DNA of 64,000 bases from Microbulbifer yueqingensis (GTDB taxonomy: Bacteria; Pseudomonadota; Gammaproteobacteria; Pseudomonadales; Cellvibrionaceae): positions 310,001 to 374,000 of the forward strand of contig NZ_FNFH01000003.1 in assembly GCF_900100355.1 (NCBI RefSeq), written 5' to 3'. The stretch's first letter is position 1. Each line of letters opens with the position of its first letter. Positions 38,803 to 49,158 of this stretch are shown in pieces. A program made the position numbers and the translations under genes. A model generated the notes under the pieces. That model was not told the DNA's origin. It was given only the letters and a program-made list of their open reading frames with translations, and ran no database searches.

Positions 38803-40131
38803 TCAGCGCAGGCGTATCCGGCCGGATACCCCGTCCTCGAGTTCGTTGGCCCCAAGTAATTCCGCGCTGTACTCACCGGAGGAAAGGCGCCCGACAAAAC
38901 CATCCAGTTCATTCAGGCTGGCCGCCTGCAACTGGATTACCATCTCACCCCTGTTGCCGTCGAAACGCAGGGACTGCAGCTTAAGGTTCTCCCCGCGTTG
39001 CTCCTCCCAGGCCCGGCTCAGAGCAGTCACCTGGCGGGCGAACCCGGCCCCACCGGAGCCGGCCTGGTTCAGGTACCCCTGGATCTGGCGCCTGATATCG
39101 ACGCCAGCCCGGGCGCCGGGAAACAGCTCGGCAAACAGGGCCCGGGCTTCCTGCTCGTGCCGGCTCGCCTGCCAGCTGTAATAACTGCCCGCAGCGATGA
39201 ACACCAGCAATTGCAGGACAAAGCAGGCCGCGGCGACCTGTGCCGGCTTGACCCACCAGCGCCCCTCTTCAGTCCCACTGGTAAGGCGATAGTCACCGCT
39301 GAGCAGGTTGACCAGGGCCGGTATGCGCAACCGTTCGAGCAGGGCATCAGGCGCCCTGCCCGGCAGCTGTTGCAGGTCCTCGCCAAAGAGGGACTCGAGC
39401 TCCGCAACTGCCATCCGGTCGTCCTCGCCCGCACCGAGGAGGGAAAGCCTCGCGGATTCATCCACCGCCTCTTCCTCACCGGTGGCATCTGCCGCTCCCA
39501 GCGAGCCCAGCAGTGGCTGCAGGTGCTGGCGGCGCACGGTAAGGCCGTAGCCCTCTGCGCGCCAGATATGGGCGTGTTCACCATCGAGCCACAGGGCTGA
39601 GTCGTCCCCCAGCAGCTCGAGAAGCTGGTATTCCGGCAACATTGCAACGACGGGCCACTGAAGCCGCATCAGTTCGTTGTACAGCGCCCGCATCTTGTCA
39701 TGGCGAATCGCATACACCGAGCAGAGATCGCCCCTGCGTGGCTGGCAGGCAAAATGCAGCTCCTCCACATCCTCCGCCAGCCGTTCCTCGACCATGTAGC
39801 CGACTGCGGTGCTCTGCTTGCGTGCAGCCCGCGGGATAGCCTCCACTCCGCTCCAGACCCAGCTGCCGGGCAGGAGAAGTACTGCCCTGGTGCCAGCGAA
39901 GTCTGCTTTCAGGGCCTCGCTGCCCTGCGGAGAGAGTCGGGGTTCCGCGCCGGCTGGTGCAAACGCCCGCGAAAACTCCTCATCAACGGCCACCGGCCGC
40001 CAGCCGCTGGCCGTCCAGCAGGCCAGGCTCACCGTTCCGGTGCCGTCGGGCGCCTCCTGCAGGCGCAAGAGTGCCACCCTTTCCGACTGCCCTTCCCGGG
40101 CGACTGACACATCACTCACGCTTTCAGTCAT
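38803..40131 (-). CDS. gspL: Type II secretion protein L
   Basis: Bitopic platform protein (442 aa) that tethers the GspE ATPase to the membrane. The cytoplasmic half (about 1-290) has the actin-like fold strands (RAVLLLPGSWVWSGVEAIP, GYMVEERLAEDVEELHFA, WLDGEHAHIWRAEGYGL). One membrane helix follows at about 302-322, then a periplasmic domain containing LKLQSLRFDGNRGEMVIQLQA, the GspL ferredoxin-like signature. It ends near the gspM start and begins 2 bases after gspK. Confidence 0.9.
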   Translation of the reverse strand: MTESVSDVSVAREGQSERVALLRLQEAPDGTGTVSLACWTASGWRPVAVDEEFSRAFAPAGAEPRLSPQGSEALKADFAGTRAVLLLPGSWVWSGVEAIPRAARKQSTAVGYMVEERLAEDVEELHFACQPRRGDLCSVYAIRHDKMRALYNELMRLQWPVVAMLPEYQLLELLGDDSALWLDGEHAHIWRAEGYGLTVRRQHLQPLLGSLGAADATGEEEAVDESARLSLLGAGEDDRMAVAELESLFGEDLQQLPGRAPDALLERLRIPALVNLLSGDYRLTSGTEEGRWWVKPAQVAAACFVLQLLVFIAAGSYYSWQASRHEQEARALFAELFPGARAGVDIRRQIQGYLNQAGSGGAGFARQVTALSRAWEEQRGENLKLQSLRFDGNRGEMVIQLQAASLNELDGFVGRLSSGEYSAELLGANELEDGVSGRIRLR

Positions 40132-40133
40132 AA

Positions 40134-41144
40134 CTAGTTGTTTTTGTTGTCTTTTCCATTAACTTCAGTCTCTACCTCAAGTAGCTCCCGCAGGTGACTG
40201 CCGGCAAACATCCGGCGCTGACGCTGGATCAACCGGGCTTCGCCGCGCCCTTCGTCCAGCTGGAAATGCGCCTCCCAATACTGCCGGTGGTCTGCCTGCG
40301 GACCAAGTTGCACGGCAATCTGGGCCACGAAATACTGGCTGTGGAAAACCAGGCCCGCTACCCCTTCCAGGCCAAAGGGGGCCAGCTGGGAGCGTTCGCT
40401 GAATACGCCGTCGGACTCACGGAACGCCTCGACCTGGGCCACCTGGGCGGAGGGCGCCATGGCCTGCAGCAGCTCCACCGGGGCAAAATTCACGTTGATC
40501 ATGGTACCCGGTTCGGGCAGCGCGCATAGATATGGGCGCAACGCCTTCCAGTCCTCGGCCTCCATCCCCTGCACTGCCGAGAGCTCCGAGATATCCGTAA
40601 TCGGTATGTCGGGGGTACGATGGGCAATTTCGCGCCCGAGATAGCCATTGTCCTCGGTACCCGGCGCCACCGGTGTGTCGCCGCTGTCGATCCAGTCCAG
40701 CATCGCCGCGGCCAGATCGGCCTTGCCGCTCACGTTGCGCACAAGGCGCTCGAAGATCGCCCGCTGCTCCGCCGGGGGCTGGGCGGCACCGGCCAGGTTA
40801 TTTACATTAAAACAAGAATTTAAGTCCTTGATTTTAATGCGCATCTTGCCATTGTCCGGGTTGAACTGCAGCGCCTCCGCAGCCCAGCTGTCGAGCCGGG
40901 AATCGGCCGACGGTGTCTGGTCCCGATCCTGCTGGTGATCCCGTTCCAGCGCAATTTTCGCCCAGGCTTCCGCACCCTGCACGAACTCAGCCATCTGGGT
41001 ATTCGCAAGCAGGGCGCCCGTACGGGAAATGGCGATGCGGTTGCGGGTAATGGCGTGGCTCACCGCTGCGATGGCGATCACCATCACCAGCAGTACCGTG
41101 ATCAGCGCAACACCGCGCTCTGCCCCTGGCGACTTACGAGGCAT
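40134..41144 (-). CDS. gspK: Type II secretion minor pseudopilin K
   Basis: Tip pseudopilin (336 aa). The start is set at the ATG at 41144 so that the prepilin leader MPRKSPGAERG precedes the hydrophobic VALITVLLVMVIAIAAVSH helix. The family marker IKDLNSCFNVNNL is present (conserved D-x-N-s-c-FNLN), followed by LDWIDSGDTPVAPGTEDNGY and ISELSAVQGMEAEDW. At this length it carries the large alpha domain. It overlaps gspJ by 11 bases. Confidence 0.92.
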   Translation of the reverse strand: MPRKSPGAERGVALITVLLVMVIAIAAVSHAITRNRIAISRTGALLANTQMAEFVQGAEAWAKIALERDHQQDRDQTPSADSRLDSWAAEALQFNPDNGKMRIKIKDLNSCFNVNNLAGAAQPPAEQRAIFERLVRNVSGKADLAAAMLDWIDSGDTPVAPGTEDNGYLGREIAHRTPDIPITDISELSAVQGMEAEDWKALRPYLCALPEPGTMINVNFAPVELLQAMAPSAQVAQVEAFRESDGVFSERSQLAPFGLEGVAGLVFHSQYFVAQIAVQLGPQADHRQYWEAHFQLDEGRGEARLIQRQRRMFAGSHLRELLEVETEVNGKDNKNN

Positions 41145-41961
41145 CGGCGTCCTCCCGGCGACCGCCGTCCTCCGCCGGGGCCTCGCGGTCTCGCTCGCTG
41201 TCTTCCGCACCGGTATCGCCGGGCTCCGGGTCCGGCTCACTGTCGGCATCCGTGCCCCCGCCTGCACTGGCGGACAGGCCGGCTACCGGCGCCTCTGGTA
41301 GTGCATATACCCTTCGCAGCTCACCTGCCCCGAGGGTCGTGATCCTTATTTCCACTGCCCGGGGCAACCTGCTGTCGGGGGCGCCGGTGGTGGTGGCGGT
41401 ACCGACGGGTGGCCACTGGTCGAGCCACGCCTCAGTGTCGCCATCGTAATAGCGGAACGCCAGGTTCTCGATGCCGTCGAGCAGTGGCTCGGCGACAGCC
41501 TCCGAGTCGGGTGCGCGGTCCAGCACACGCCAGCGACTGCGGAGCAGCAGGCCACCGGCCTCCTCGCCGGAGATGGCTTCCGGCTGCTCGGGGAAACCGA
41601 GGCTGTAGCCGAGTCGCTGCAGCTCACCGCGGGGATCGCCGGTGAGATTGGCGGCGCCCAGGCGGGTGAACTCGATTTCGTCCGCGTCGCCGCGCATCGC
41701 CGGCTCGAATCCTGTATAGCCATTTTTGACCGGGCGCGCTGTCACCTGGCGGAAGTCGTCGTCGATGCGATACATCGCCATCGACAGGCTGCGCATCCGT
41801 TCAGCCCTGGCGGCCAGCGCACTGTCGGTAGCCTGGAAGGAATCCAGCAGTGCGAAGGAGCCAATGCTGATGATCGTCACCAGCACCAGGACCACCATTA
41901 CTTCTATCAGCGTGAAGCCCCGGGCCAGTGCCATCTGGGGGCGACGTGATCCGATCATCAC
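41134..41961 (-). CDS. gspJ: Type II secretion minor pseudopilin J
   Basis: Pseudopilin (275 aa). The class III leader is cleaved at RG/FTLIEVMVV, with the conserved Glu at +5. GspJ marks: MYRIDDDFRQVTARPV and WRVLDRAPDSEAVAEPLLDGIENLAFRYYDG. The last 45 residues are a Gly/Asp/Glu-rich tail (from about 230) that is longer and more acidic than in typical GspJ. Overlaps gspI by 4 bases. Confidence 0.91.
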   Translation of the reverse strand: MMIGSRRPQMALARGFTLIEVMVVLVLVTIISIGSFALLDSFQATDSALAARAERMRSLSMAMYRIDDDFRQVTARPVKNGYTGFEPAMRGDADEIEFTRLGAANLTGDPRGELQRLGYSLGFPEQPEAISGEEAGGLLLRSRWRVLDRAPDSEAVAEPLLDGIENLAFRYYDGDTEAWLDQWPPVGTATTTGAPDSRLPRAVEIRITTLGAGELRRVYALPEAPVAGLSASAGGGTDADSEPDPEPGDTGAEDSERDREAPAEDGGRREDADAS

Positions 41962-42398
41962 TGGCGGCCCTCTTCCCTGCCCCTGGATGGGTTATCCCCT
42001 GGTTGCGCCCCGGCCGCCCGTGCAGCCTGTGCCGCCCAGGCATCGAGGGTGAGACTGGGCGACTCGGCGTCGGGGGCCGCCACCTCGATGACGATATGGC
42101 GCAGGCGCTCTTCGCTGGTGCTCTCCACCCGGGCCGTGACCAGCCACTCGCGCGGCCCCTCCGATACCCGCTCGCTCTTTTCTCCCAGGGGCGGCCACTC
42201 CTTACGCAGCCGAATTTCTGCCAGTGCCTGCTGTGCCACCCAGTTGGCCGCCAGTCGCTCTTCCATCAATGCCTGCTGGCGCACACTGTCCTGCATGGTC
42301 TTGAGGACACTCGCTGCGATCACGCCGAAAATAACCAGCGCCACCAGCACTTCCACGAGCGTGAAACCACGCTCCCTGTGCATACCGCTAGAATTCAT
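41958..42398 (-). CDS. gspI: Type II secretion minor pseudopilin I
   Basis: Pseudopilin (146 aa) starting at the ATG at 42398, which overlaps the end of gspH by 11 bases. The leader is followed by RG/FTLVEVLVALVIFGVIAASVLKT. Conserved AANWVAQQALAEIRLRKEWP near residues 53-72 is the GspI-type NWxAxNQL-like block. The upstream extension of the frame into gspH does not match a pseudopilin. Confidence 0.91.
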   Translation of the reverse strand: MNSSGMHRERGFTLVEVLVALVIFGVIAASVLKTMQDSVRQQALMEERLAANWVAQQALAEIRLRKEWPPLGEKSERVSEGPREWLVTARVESTSEERLRHIVIEVAAPDAESPSLTLDAWAAQAARAAGAQPGDNPSRGREEGRQ

Positions 42399-42963
42399 CG
42401 GACTGCCATTCGAGTTCAAGCCCGCGCAGCGAGCTGTAGGAGATGGTGGCGGCGCGGGCAGAATCGCCGTCTTCCACGAGGACCATTGCCATTTCCACCG
42501 GCAAGACCTCGCCGCTGGAAAGGGCGACAAACTGGGGAATCTCATCCTGGCCCTCTTTCCCGTCCCCGGGCGAGAATGCCGACGCTCCGGCGCCCGGCAT
42601 CTCGGGCTCCTCGAGCACTTCCAGGCGGATGTTGTCGGGCAACCTGTGCTCGGCAAAACGCCTCGCAGCCGACCCGGTGCCCACGGAGTCGAGCCCCTGC
42701 CAGCGCAGGGTTTCGGGGTCGAAACGCATCACGGTGTAACCATGCCGCTCGACGCGCACGCCGTAGTGGGCCTTGTCGATTACCGCCCTGTCCGCCACCA
42801 GGCGCAGCAGGCCGGCAAACCGCTGCACCTCGCCCGCCCACACGCGATCACCAGCGCCACCGAGCGAGAGCACCGCCATGCCGGCCAGGGTGGCGATGAT
42901 CACGATCACCACCAGCAGCTCGATCAGGGTGAAGCCCCGACTGTGGGAAAGGCGGCTGCGCAT
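42388..42963 (-). CDS. gspH: Type II secretion minor pseudopilin H
   Basis: Pseudopilin (191 aa). Leader cleavage RG/FTLIELLVVIVIIATLAGMAV, then a region typical of GspH (QRFAGLLRLVADRAVIDKAHYGVRV) and terminal strands. Between gspG and gspI as usual. The middle is enriched in Gly/Glu and probably loops out. Confidence 0.9.
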   Translation of the reverse strand: MRSRLSHSRGFTLIELLVVIVIIATLAGMAVLSLGGAGDRVWAGEVQRFAGLLRLVADRAVIDKAHYGVRVERHGYTVMRFDPETLRWQGLDSVGTGSAARRFAEHRLPDNIRLEVLEEPEMPGAGASAFSPGDGKEGQDEIPQFVALSSGEVLPVEMAMVLVEDGDSARAATISYSSLRGLELEWQSDEF

Positions 42964-42992
42964 GAAGGCTTGCCCGGAGCCCCTCGGGCCGA

Positions 42993-43430
42993 TCAGAGGT
43001 CGCTGACGGAGATATCGGCGGCCTCGCCTTCGCCACCGGGCTTGCCATCGGCACCCAGGCTGTACAGGTCATAGGGGCCCTCGGTACCCGGGCTGATGTA
43101 CTGGTATTCATTGCCCCAGGGGTCCTTTGCCTCCCGCTTCAGGTAAGGCTGTGTCCAGTTCTTGGCCTCCGGGAAACCGGACGGCTTGCTCACCAGCGCC
43201 TGCAGTCCCTGCTCCGAACTCGGGTAGACGAAATTGTCCATCCGATACATGTCCAGCGCCGTCTCGATCGCGCGCAAGTCGGTAACAGCCGCCTTGACCC
43301 GGGCTTCTCCCGTGCGCCCCATGATATTCGGCACCACGAGCGCTCCCAGCACGCCGAGGATCACGATCACCACCATGATTTCAATCAGCGTAAAGCCGCC
43401 GTTTCTAGCCATTGTTCTCATCTTACTCAC
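42993..43430 (-). CDS. gspG: Type II secretion major pseudopilin G
   Basis: Major pseudopilin (145 aa). Leader cleaved at GG/FTLIEIMVVIVILGVLGALVVPNIMGR. Helix marker ALDMYRMDNFVYPSSEQGLQALV, the C-terminal YLKREAKDPWGNEYQYISPG, and the calcium-binding SLGADGKPGGEGEAADIS loop are near-perfect family matches. Possible starts MSKMR or MRTMA differ only in leader length. Confidence 0.96.
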   Translation of the reverse strand: MSKMRTMARNGGFTLIEIMVVIVILGVLGALVVPNIMGRTGEARVKAAVTDLRAIETALDMYRMDNFVYPSSEQGLQALVSKPSGFPEAKNWTQPYLKREAKDPWGNEYQYISPGTEGPYDLYSLGADGKPGGEGEAADISVSDL

Positions 43431-43479
43431 CCTCTAGATTCGCCGGTCCGTTCGCGCAAGGCGCGACAGCTCCCGGTCG

Positions 43480-44694
<1,215 letters not shown>

Positions 44695-44695
44695 G

Positions 44696-46192
44696 TCAGG
44701 ACTCCTGGGTTACCCGCAGAACTTCTTCCAGTGAAGTGACCCCGGCGAGCACCTTGGCGATCCCGTCCTCGCGGATGCTGGAAGCCACCTTGCGCGCCTC
44801 TGTCACCAGGGCACTCTCGGAGGCACGATCGTGAATCAGCTGCCGCATGGTCTCGTTGACCGGCACCAGCTCGTAAATGCCGACGCGCCCCACATAACCG
44901 CTGTGGTTGCAACTGTCGCAGCCAGCAGGACGATAAATGGTCGTATCACGGTTTTCATCGACGCCTAGCAGGCGACACTCGCCAGCATCGGCCAGGTGGG
45001 GCTGTCGGCACTCCTGGCACAGCACCCGCACCAGCCGCTGCGCCAGCACCCCGATCAGGCTGGAGGAGAGCAGGAACGGCTCGATACCCATATCCACCAG
45101 CCGGGTTACGGCGCCGAGCGCGGTATTGGTATGCAGCGTCGACAGAACCAGGTGGCCGGTCAGGCTCGCCTGGATGGCAATCTGCATGGTTTCCAGGTCA
45201 CGGATTTCACCCACCATGACCACATCAGGGTCCTGGCGCAGGATCGCCCGCAGTCCGCGGGCGAAGGTCATATCGGCCTTGGTATTGACCTGGGTCTGGC
45301 CGACTCCCTCGAGGTTGTATTCGACCGGGTCTTCTACCGTGAGGATATTCTTCTCGCGGTTGTTGATGCTGCCGAGGCCCGCGTAAAGAGTGGTGGTCTT
45401 GCCCGAGCCGGTCGGCCCCGTAACCAGCAGGATACCGTGGGGGCGCCCGAGCAGCTCTGTCATCACCGCCAGGTCGTGCTCGGCCATGCCCAGCTGGCGC
45501 AGGTCCATCTTGCCTGCCTGCTTGTCCAGCAGGCGCATCACAACCCGCTCACCGGCGCTGGAAGGCATGGTGGAAACGCGGACGTCCACCTCCCGCCCGG
45601 CCATCAGTAACGAGATCCGGCCGTCCTGGGGTACCCGTTTCTCGGCGATATCCAGCTTCGCCATTACCTTGATACGGGACACCAGCAAGGGCGCAAGGGC
45701 GCGGCGGGGCTCCAGCACCTCGCGCAATACGCCGTCCACCCGGAAGCGTACCACCAGGCGTTTTTCGAACGTCTCGATATGGATATCCGAAGCCCCCTGC
45801 TTCAGGGACTCGGCAAAAATGGCGTTGATCAGCTTGACGATGGGCGCGTCGTCTTCCTGCTCCAGCAGGTCCTCGGTCTCGGGCAGCGCATCCACGACTG
45901 CCGCCAGGTCCAGCTCGTCACCGAGCCCCTCTACATCCGAGAGGTTGCCGCCCTCCCGGTTCTCATACAGGCGCTGCAGCGCCGCCTGGAAATCGCTCTC
46001 GGGGACCGCCTCGATATCCACGGTCGCCCCGGTGATCCGCTGCACCTCAGCGAGTACGGACGGGTTCAGCGGTGCCACATACTGGCATCGGGGGCAGCCA
46101 TCCACGTCGACCAGCAGCACCCGGTGGCGCTTGGCGAAAGCGTAGGGAAGGCGCCGGGTCGACGCAGCCATGGATACCGCTCCGGCTGTCAT
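44696..46192 (-). CDS. gspE: Type II secretion ATPase E
   Basis: Hexameric secretion ATPase (498 aa). Walker A VTGPTGSGKTTTLYAGL (about residues 254-270), Asp box LTVEDPVEYNLEGVGQTQVN, Walker B DPDVVMVGEIRDLETMQIA, and His box TGHLVLSTLHTNTA. The tetracysteine zinc motif is present (CQEC ... CDSCNHSGYVGR). The N-terminal domain contacts GspL. Start ATG overlaps the gspD stop (ATGA). Confidence 0.96.
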   Translation of the reverse strand: MTAGAVSMAASTRRLPYAFAKRHRVLLVDVDGCPRCQYVAPLNPSVLAEVQRITGATVDIEAVPESDFQAALQRLYENREGGNLSDVEGLGDELDLAAVVDALPETEDLLEQEDDAPIVKLINAIFAESLKQGASDIHIETFEKRLVVRFRVDGVLREVLEPRRALAPLLVSRIKVMAKLDIAEKRVPQDGRISLLMAGREVDVRVSTMPSSAGERVVMRLLDKQAGKMDLRQLGMAEHDLAVMTELLGRPHGILLVTGPTGSGKTTTLYAGLGSINNREKNILTVEDPVEYNLEGVGQTQVNTKADMTFARGLRAILRQDPDVVMVGEIRDLETMQIAIQASLTGHLVLSTLHTNTALGAVTRLVDMGIEPFLLSSSLIGVLAQRLVRVLCQECRQPHLADAGECRLLGVDENRDTTIYRPAGCDSCNHSGYVGRVGIYELVPVNETMRQLIHDRASESALVTEARKVASSIREDGIAKVLAGVTSLEEVLRVTQES

Positions 46193-48168
46193 TTTTCCGC
46201 CTCGATCTCTTCCGCTTCCAGCACTTTCACCGGCGCCGCATCGGAATCGTCATAGGAGCCGGTGGGCGGCAGCAGGTCCGGCAGGACGTCGCCGCGGTGC
46301 CAGTCCCAGATGTAGCTGGTGTTATCCCTGATGCCGAGTTGCTTGCGCTGCAGGTCCAGGTAGCGCCTGCGGGTTTCCTCGTAGCCGGCGCGGCGGGTGG
46401 TGAGGATCTTCGGGCGCAGGAACACCATCAGGTTGGTCTTGGTGACATCCTTGAAGCTGGAGCGGAACAGGCGACCGATACCGGGGATATCACCCAGCAG
46501 CGGCACTTTCTCCTTCCGCTCGGTGACCTGGTCCTCGATCAGGCCGCCGAGCACCAGCATGGCGCCGTCGTCGATCAGCACCCGCGTGCGGATTTCCCGC
46601 TTGCTGGTCACGATATCAGCCGCACCCTCGCTGGTCGGCAGGACATTCTCGACCTTCTGCTCGATATCCAGGGTGACCGAGTTGTTGTTGTTTACCCGGG
46701 GTGTCACCTTGAGCGTGGTGCCGATGTCCTGGCGTTGAATGGTGGTGAACGGGTCATTGTTGCTGCCCGACAGCAGCTGCTCGCCGGTAATGAACGGCAC
46801 GTTCTGGCCCACCAGGATCTCGGCTTCCTCATTATCGAGGGCCATGATAGTAGGGGTGGAGAGGATGTTGGCGTTGGTCTCGGAGGCGATAGCGCTGATC
46901 GCGACGCGGATATCGGTACCGCTCAGGTATCCCAGGTTGAGGGCTCCGGGGGTCAGCAGGCTGGAGGGATCCAGGGAGAAGGGATTGAAACCCTCGCTGA
47001 CGACGTTACCGTCGTCGTCCAGCACATCCGAGCGCGCCGCGTTGTTGCGGAAGCCCGCCACCGCGTTGTCGCCGGCCCCGGCGATCCAGCGGATGCCCAG
47101 GTCGTTACCGGTGCCCTCGGTCACCTCGACAATGATCGCCTCGATCAGCACTTGGGCACGGCGCACGTCGAGCTTGGCGATTACGCCCTTCATGGTTTCC
47201 AGCAATGACGGCGGTGCGGTCAGGACCAGTGAGTTCAGGGACTCGTTGACCTGGATGCTCACCTCCACGTCGGCGGCTTGCTGGTCCTTCTCGGTCTTCT
47301 GGATACTGCCGCTCATGCCCTCGAGAATCGGCTTGAGGTCTGCAGCATTGGCATACTGCACGTAGACCACCGCCGTATTGCCGTCTCCCTCGAGGGGCTG
47401 GTCCAGCCGCAGGATTACGTTCTTCAGTTGCTGGCGTGTAACCGGGTCACCGGTAAGCAGCACGGAGTTGGAGCGCTCGTCGACGGCGATGCGCAGCGGC
47501 TGCGCTTCGTTGGCCTGCTTGCCGCCGGATTGCAGCAATTCCGACAGGACCTGCTTCACCTCTTTGGCGGAGGCGAACTGCAGCGGTACCAGTTCGATAT
47601 CGATGGCCCCGGCGCGGTCGAGCTGCCGGACGAGGCGTACGATCTGGTCGATGTTCGCGGCACGATCGGCGATGATCAGCGTATTTGTATCGGAGTATGC
47701 GGCCAGGTGCCCGGTCTGGGGGATCAACGGCCGCAACATGGCAATCAGCTGGGTGGCCGAGATGTTCTCCACCCGCACCGTGCGGACCACCAGGGATTCA
47801 GCCGGAGCCCGGGTTCTGTCGTCGGCGACGGGAATGGCCTGTTGTTTTGCCAGCGCATCCGGGACTACCTTCCAGGTCCCACCCTGCTCCACCAGGCTGA
47901 AGCCATTGACCTGCAGCACCGACATGAAAACGTCGAACGCCTCTTCGTGGGTCATGGGGTCGCCGGCGACCACCGTGACTTTCCCCTTCACATTGGGATG
48001 CACGATGATGTTCTTGCCGGTGAAATCGGCTGCCCAGTTGATCAGGTCGCGGATATCGGCGTTATCCAGCGAGAGGGTCACCCTCTCCGGGGGTTGGGCT
48101 ATAGCTGACACCGCCAGCATTACCCCCAAGCATGCGGCAAGCAGCCGCCGATGAAACATCCTGATCAT
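46189..48168 (-). CDS. gspD: Type II secretion outer membrane secretin D
   Basis: Secretin (659 aa from the ATG at 48168). The signal peptide ends VSAIAQ. N0 to N3 domains follow (LDNADIRDLINWAADFTGKNIIVHP; NTLIIADRAANIDQIVRLVRQLD; VVYVQYANAADLKPIL), then the beta-barrel with VGQNVPFITGEQ, the RQDIGTTLKVTPRVN stretch and VPLLGDIPGIGRLFRS, the secretin signature. A GTG at 48225 overlapping the gspC stop could be an alternative start, giving a 20-residue longer signal peptide. Confidence 0.95.
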   Translation of the reverse strand: MIRMFHRRLLAACLGVMLAVSAIAQPPERVTLSLDNADIRDLINWAADFTGKNIIVHPNVKGKVTVVAGDPMTHEEAFDVFMSVLQVNGFSLVEQGGTWKVVPDALAKQQAIPVADDRTRAPAESLVVRTVRVENISATQLIAMLRPLIPQTGHLAAYSDTNTLIIADRAANIDQIVRLVRQLDRAGAIDIELVPLQFASAKEVKQVLSELLQSGGKQANEAQPLRIAVDERSNSVLLTGDPVTRQQLKNVILRLDQPLEGDGNTAVVYVQYANAADLKPILEGMSGSIQKTEKDQQAADVEVSIQVNESLNSLVLTAPPSLLETMKGVIAKLDVRRAQVLIEAIIVEVTEGTGNDLGIRWIAGAGDNAVAGFRNNAARSDVLDDDGNVVSEGFNPFSLDPSSLLTPGALNLGYLSGTDIRVAISAIASETNANILSTPTIMALDNEEAEILVGQNVPFITGEQLLSGSNNDPFTTIQRQDIGTTLKVTPRVNNNNSVTLDIEQKVENVLPTSEGAADIVTSKREIRTRVLIDDGAMLVLGGLIEDQVTERKEKVPLLGDIPGIGRLFRSSFKDVTKTNLMVFLRPKILTTRRAGYEETRRRYLDLQRKQLGIRDNTSYIWDWHRGDVLPDLLPPTGSYDDSDAAPVKVLEAEEIEAEK

Positions 48169-48221
48169 TGAATATCTGGCTCTTATGTAATTCGTAATGC
48201 GAAATAGCTCGTTGTTCTTAT

Positions 48222-48917
48222 TCACTGGCTCTGCCGCTGCAGCCTGCGCTCTTTCGCCAGGCGCCGCAGCTCTTCGAGGCGTTCGCGAACCGACGCCCGC
48301 GTCTGCTCGGTATTGGTCCGGGAACGGGCAGCGGCCTCGCCCCCGCGCCGGTCCGGCGTATAGCTTGAATACCGGCGCTGTGGGACAGACGGACGCCCAT
48401 CGGCATCCGGATAGGTAAGCTTTTCCATCTGCCCACCCCTTTCCAGCACAATATGGTCTACCGCTACCGAGTGCAACTTGGCGCCACCCGGAAGGGTTTC
48501 GCCCACAAATACCCGCTGGGCCGGCTTGCCGCGCTCGGCAACCAGTGCACTTGCGCGATCCTTCTGGCTGCTGTCCAGCACGCCAGACAGGACCAGGTTT
48601 AACTGGGTAATGGGGATATTGGCGAGATCGACCTCCGGCGTTTCGGCGGTTGATTCTACTGCGGCTCGCCCGAAGAAGGCCGTTGCGGGAAGACGGGCTG
48701 ATTGGCGCGCCATCTCGCGGGGCGCAGTACGGTCTGCAAGCAGGGAATCCTGGGGCGCGGAGGGTATGAGCAGCTCGCCATAGGCGACCGAATTGAGCAA
48801 CAGCCAGCCGCCGGCCACGGCAGCCGAGGCCAAAGTACTACGCGGAAGCGGTCCGGACGCATTGTTGCGCGCAAACAGGCCGCGAAACGGGGCGAAGACC
48901 CGGTTAACTGCCGTCAT
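48222..48917 (-). CDS. gspC: Type II secretion protein C (without PDZ domain)
   Basis: Inner-membrane coupler between platform and secretin (231 aa). The start ATG at 48917 has AGGGT about 6 bases upstream; an ATG 13 codons earlier is less well served. One membrane helix (about 30-47) is followed by a HR-like domain: LNLVLSGVLDSSQKDRASALVAERGKPAQRVFVGETLPGGAKLHSVAVDHIVLERGG. The PDZ or coiled-coil domain of typical GspC is absent; the C-terminus is an Arg/Gln/Glu-rich tail (about 175-231). First gene of the operon. Confidence 0.87.
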   Translation of the reverse strand: MTAVNRVFAPFRGLFARNNASGPLPRSTLASAAVAGGWLLLNSVAYGELLIPSAPQDSLLADRTAPREMARQSARLPATAFFGRAAVESTAETPEVDLANIPITQLNLVLSGVLDSSQKDRASALVAERGKPAQRVFVGETLPGGAKLHSVAVDHIVLERGGQMEKLTYPDADGRPSVPQRRYSSYTPDRRGGEAAARSRTNTEQTRASVRERLEELRRLAKERRLQRQSQ

Positions 48918-49100
48918 GAAATACCCTGTGAGCCAATAACGAGATCGACCTAACATTCTATTGTTGACGCCTATTGTCTTTCCTCACATCCAGAAAGGCA
49001 ATGTTCCCTGATTTGGCGCCAGCTGCATCCCTTCCCCACAGGTATAACGACTGTCGGAGGAGCCTTGGTTACTGCGCGGCGGTACCTGGCTGGTATGAAG

Positions 49101-49127
49101 CGGAGGGCGGCCCTGGGCCGCCCTCCG
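49101..49127 (-). terminator. Strong palindrome after etfA
   Basis: Near-perfect 27-base palindrome with 13-base GC-rich arms (CGGAGGGCGGCCC and its complement) and a single central base, 32 bases after the etfA stop. There is no T run on either strand, so it may act with Rho or stabilise the transcript. Confidence 0.45.
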
Positions 49128-49158
49128 AGTGAATGCCGGGCAGTATATTAAGCAGAAA

